Source: Muricauda sp. SCSIO 65647
GTDB lineage: Bacteria > Bacteroidota > Bacteroidia > Flavobacteriales > Flavobacteriaceae
Direction of reading: 5' to 3'
Assembly: GCF_021534965.1 (NCBI RefSeq)
Contig: NZ_CP091037.1
Span: 3,107,501 to 3,171,500, forward strand
Length of the DNA stretch: 64,000 bases
Numbering within the stretch: the first letter of the stretch is position 1; every line of letters begins with the position of its first letter. A program made the position numbers and the translations under genes. Under the pieces are notes generated by a model, which did not search any database, was not told the DNA's origin, and saw only the letters and a program-made list of their open reading frames with translations. Below, piece by piece: positions 63,632 to 64,000 of the stretch.

Positions 63632-63691
63632 CAAACAGATTTTTGTTGGGTCTCACTTTTCAAAATTGTCGTTTCGCGAAACCGATAAAAA

Positions 63692-63699
63692 CAAAGATA
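63692..63699 (-). promoter_or_regulatory. Candidate -7 box for dnaN
   Basis: The minus strand reads TATCTTTG, the same TAnnTTTG match seen before the first giant gene, 60 bp upstream of the dnaN ATG. It suggests a leader of about 50 bases. No clear upstream element. Confidence 0.45.
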
Positions 63700-63738
63700 T
63701 TTTAAAACTACTTTTGAACGAAACTAATTTATTAACAC

Positions 63739-64000
63739 TTATCCTGCATATTTGCGCTTTCTAAAATAGTTGAACAAGAATCCAAAAACAAGGATCAAAA
63801 CCAACGGAAGCCCAATGGCAATCAACCGCCATTTGTTCTTTTGCGCCATAATTTTCTGTGGGTCGAGCAGCGGAATCGAAACTTCTTTGTTCCGAATGTT
63901 TATAAGTCCGGCATCATCCAATAGGTAGTTTATGCAATTTAGCAGAAACTCTTTGTTGCCGTAGGTATTGCTCGTCCATTTGTCATAACCTAGCTCCAAA
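63739..64000 (-). CDS. gldG: Gliding-motility ABC transporter component GldG (3' end only)
   Basis: Only the last 86 codons or so are present; the frame runs off the right edge. The segment CINYLLDDAGLINIRNKEV, then PLLDPQKI and one C-terminal membrane helix (WRLIAIGLPLVLILVFGFLFNYF) followed by a basic tail, is the typical end of GldG. GldG works with GldA and GldF in gliding of Flavobacteriia. Its presence agrees with the T9SS sorting domains on the giant proteins, since gliding adhesins use that route. Confidence 0.88.
   Translation of the reverse strand, partial: LELGYDKWTSNTYGNKEFLLNCINYLLDDAGLINIRNKEVSIPLLDPQKIMAQKNKWRLIAIGLPLVLILVFGFLFNYFRKRKYAG

Overview
The window looks like chromosomal DNA of a member of the Flavobacteriaceae (Bacteroidota), probably marine. 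Support: two SusC/SusD pairs with FecR anti-sigma and ECF sigma genes, several lipobox lipoproteins, C-terminal type IX secretion (T9SS) sorting domains, the tail of a gliding-motility gene (gldG), a sulfatase, and TAnnTTTG-type promoter boxes. No rRNA, tRNA, CRISPR array or insertion sequence was seen.

Layout. (1) 1-22,639: end of an exopolysaccharide region. The C-terminal part of a Wzc-type tyrosine kinase is followed by two giant paralogous T9SS-secreted mosaic proteins (3,104 and 3,559 aa; propeller, calcium-binding repeats, malectin, Kelch, Ig-like, PKD and CBM-like modules). A convergent CpsB/YwqE-type tyrosine phosphatase follows. The second giant holds three almost identical 768-bp GC-rich tandem units. 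(2) 23,149-29,324, minus strand: tryptophanase, then an ABC-2 permease fused to an M1 metallopeptidase with its ATPase. (3) 29,534-36,312: a SusCD uptake locus (ECF sigma, FecR, SusC, SusD) with no carbohydrate-active enzyme. (4) 36,443-60,642: a 24-kb metabolic block bounded by two identical 28-bp direct repeats, one of which overlaps the last codons of mnmE. It holds an ECF sigma, a sugar/nucleoside-type permease, ribokinase, two nucleoside-hydrolase-family proteins, a GH130, a ThuA/LamG protein, FecR-SusC-SusD, an FAD oxidoreductase, CstA, an MFS sugar porter, a GH92 alpha-mannosidase and a sulfatase. (5) 60,634-64,000: housekeeping genes mnmE, a DUF4870 protein, dnaN and gldG (partial).

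How it fits together. The 24-kb block resembles a nucleoside/ribose scavenging locus (outer-membrane SusCD, surface nucleoside hydrolase, permease, ribokinase) combined with mannoside and sulfate-ester enzymes. Two 23-nt sequences identical at 21 positions lie upstream of its two main rightward gene runs (37,178 and 44,850). They look like promoters of the local ECF sigma factor, so one SusC-FecR-sigma signal could switch on both. The 28-bp repeats, with one at the 3' end of mnmE, suggest the block arrived by site-specific integration, although no integrase remains. The wzc-giants-cpsB order suggests the giants are surface proteins tied to the exopolysaccharide or adhesion layer.

Limits: all family calls come from reading motifs. 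No database or structure search was run, and percentages are hand counts.
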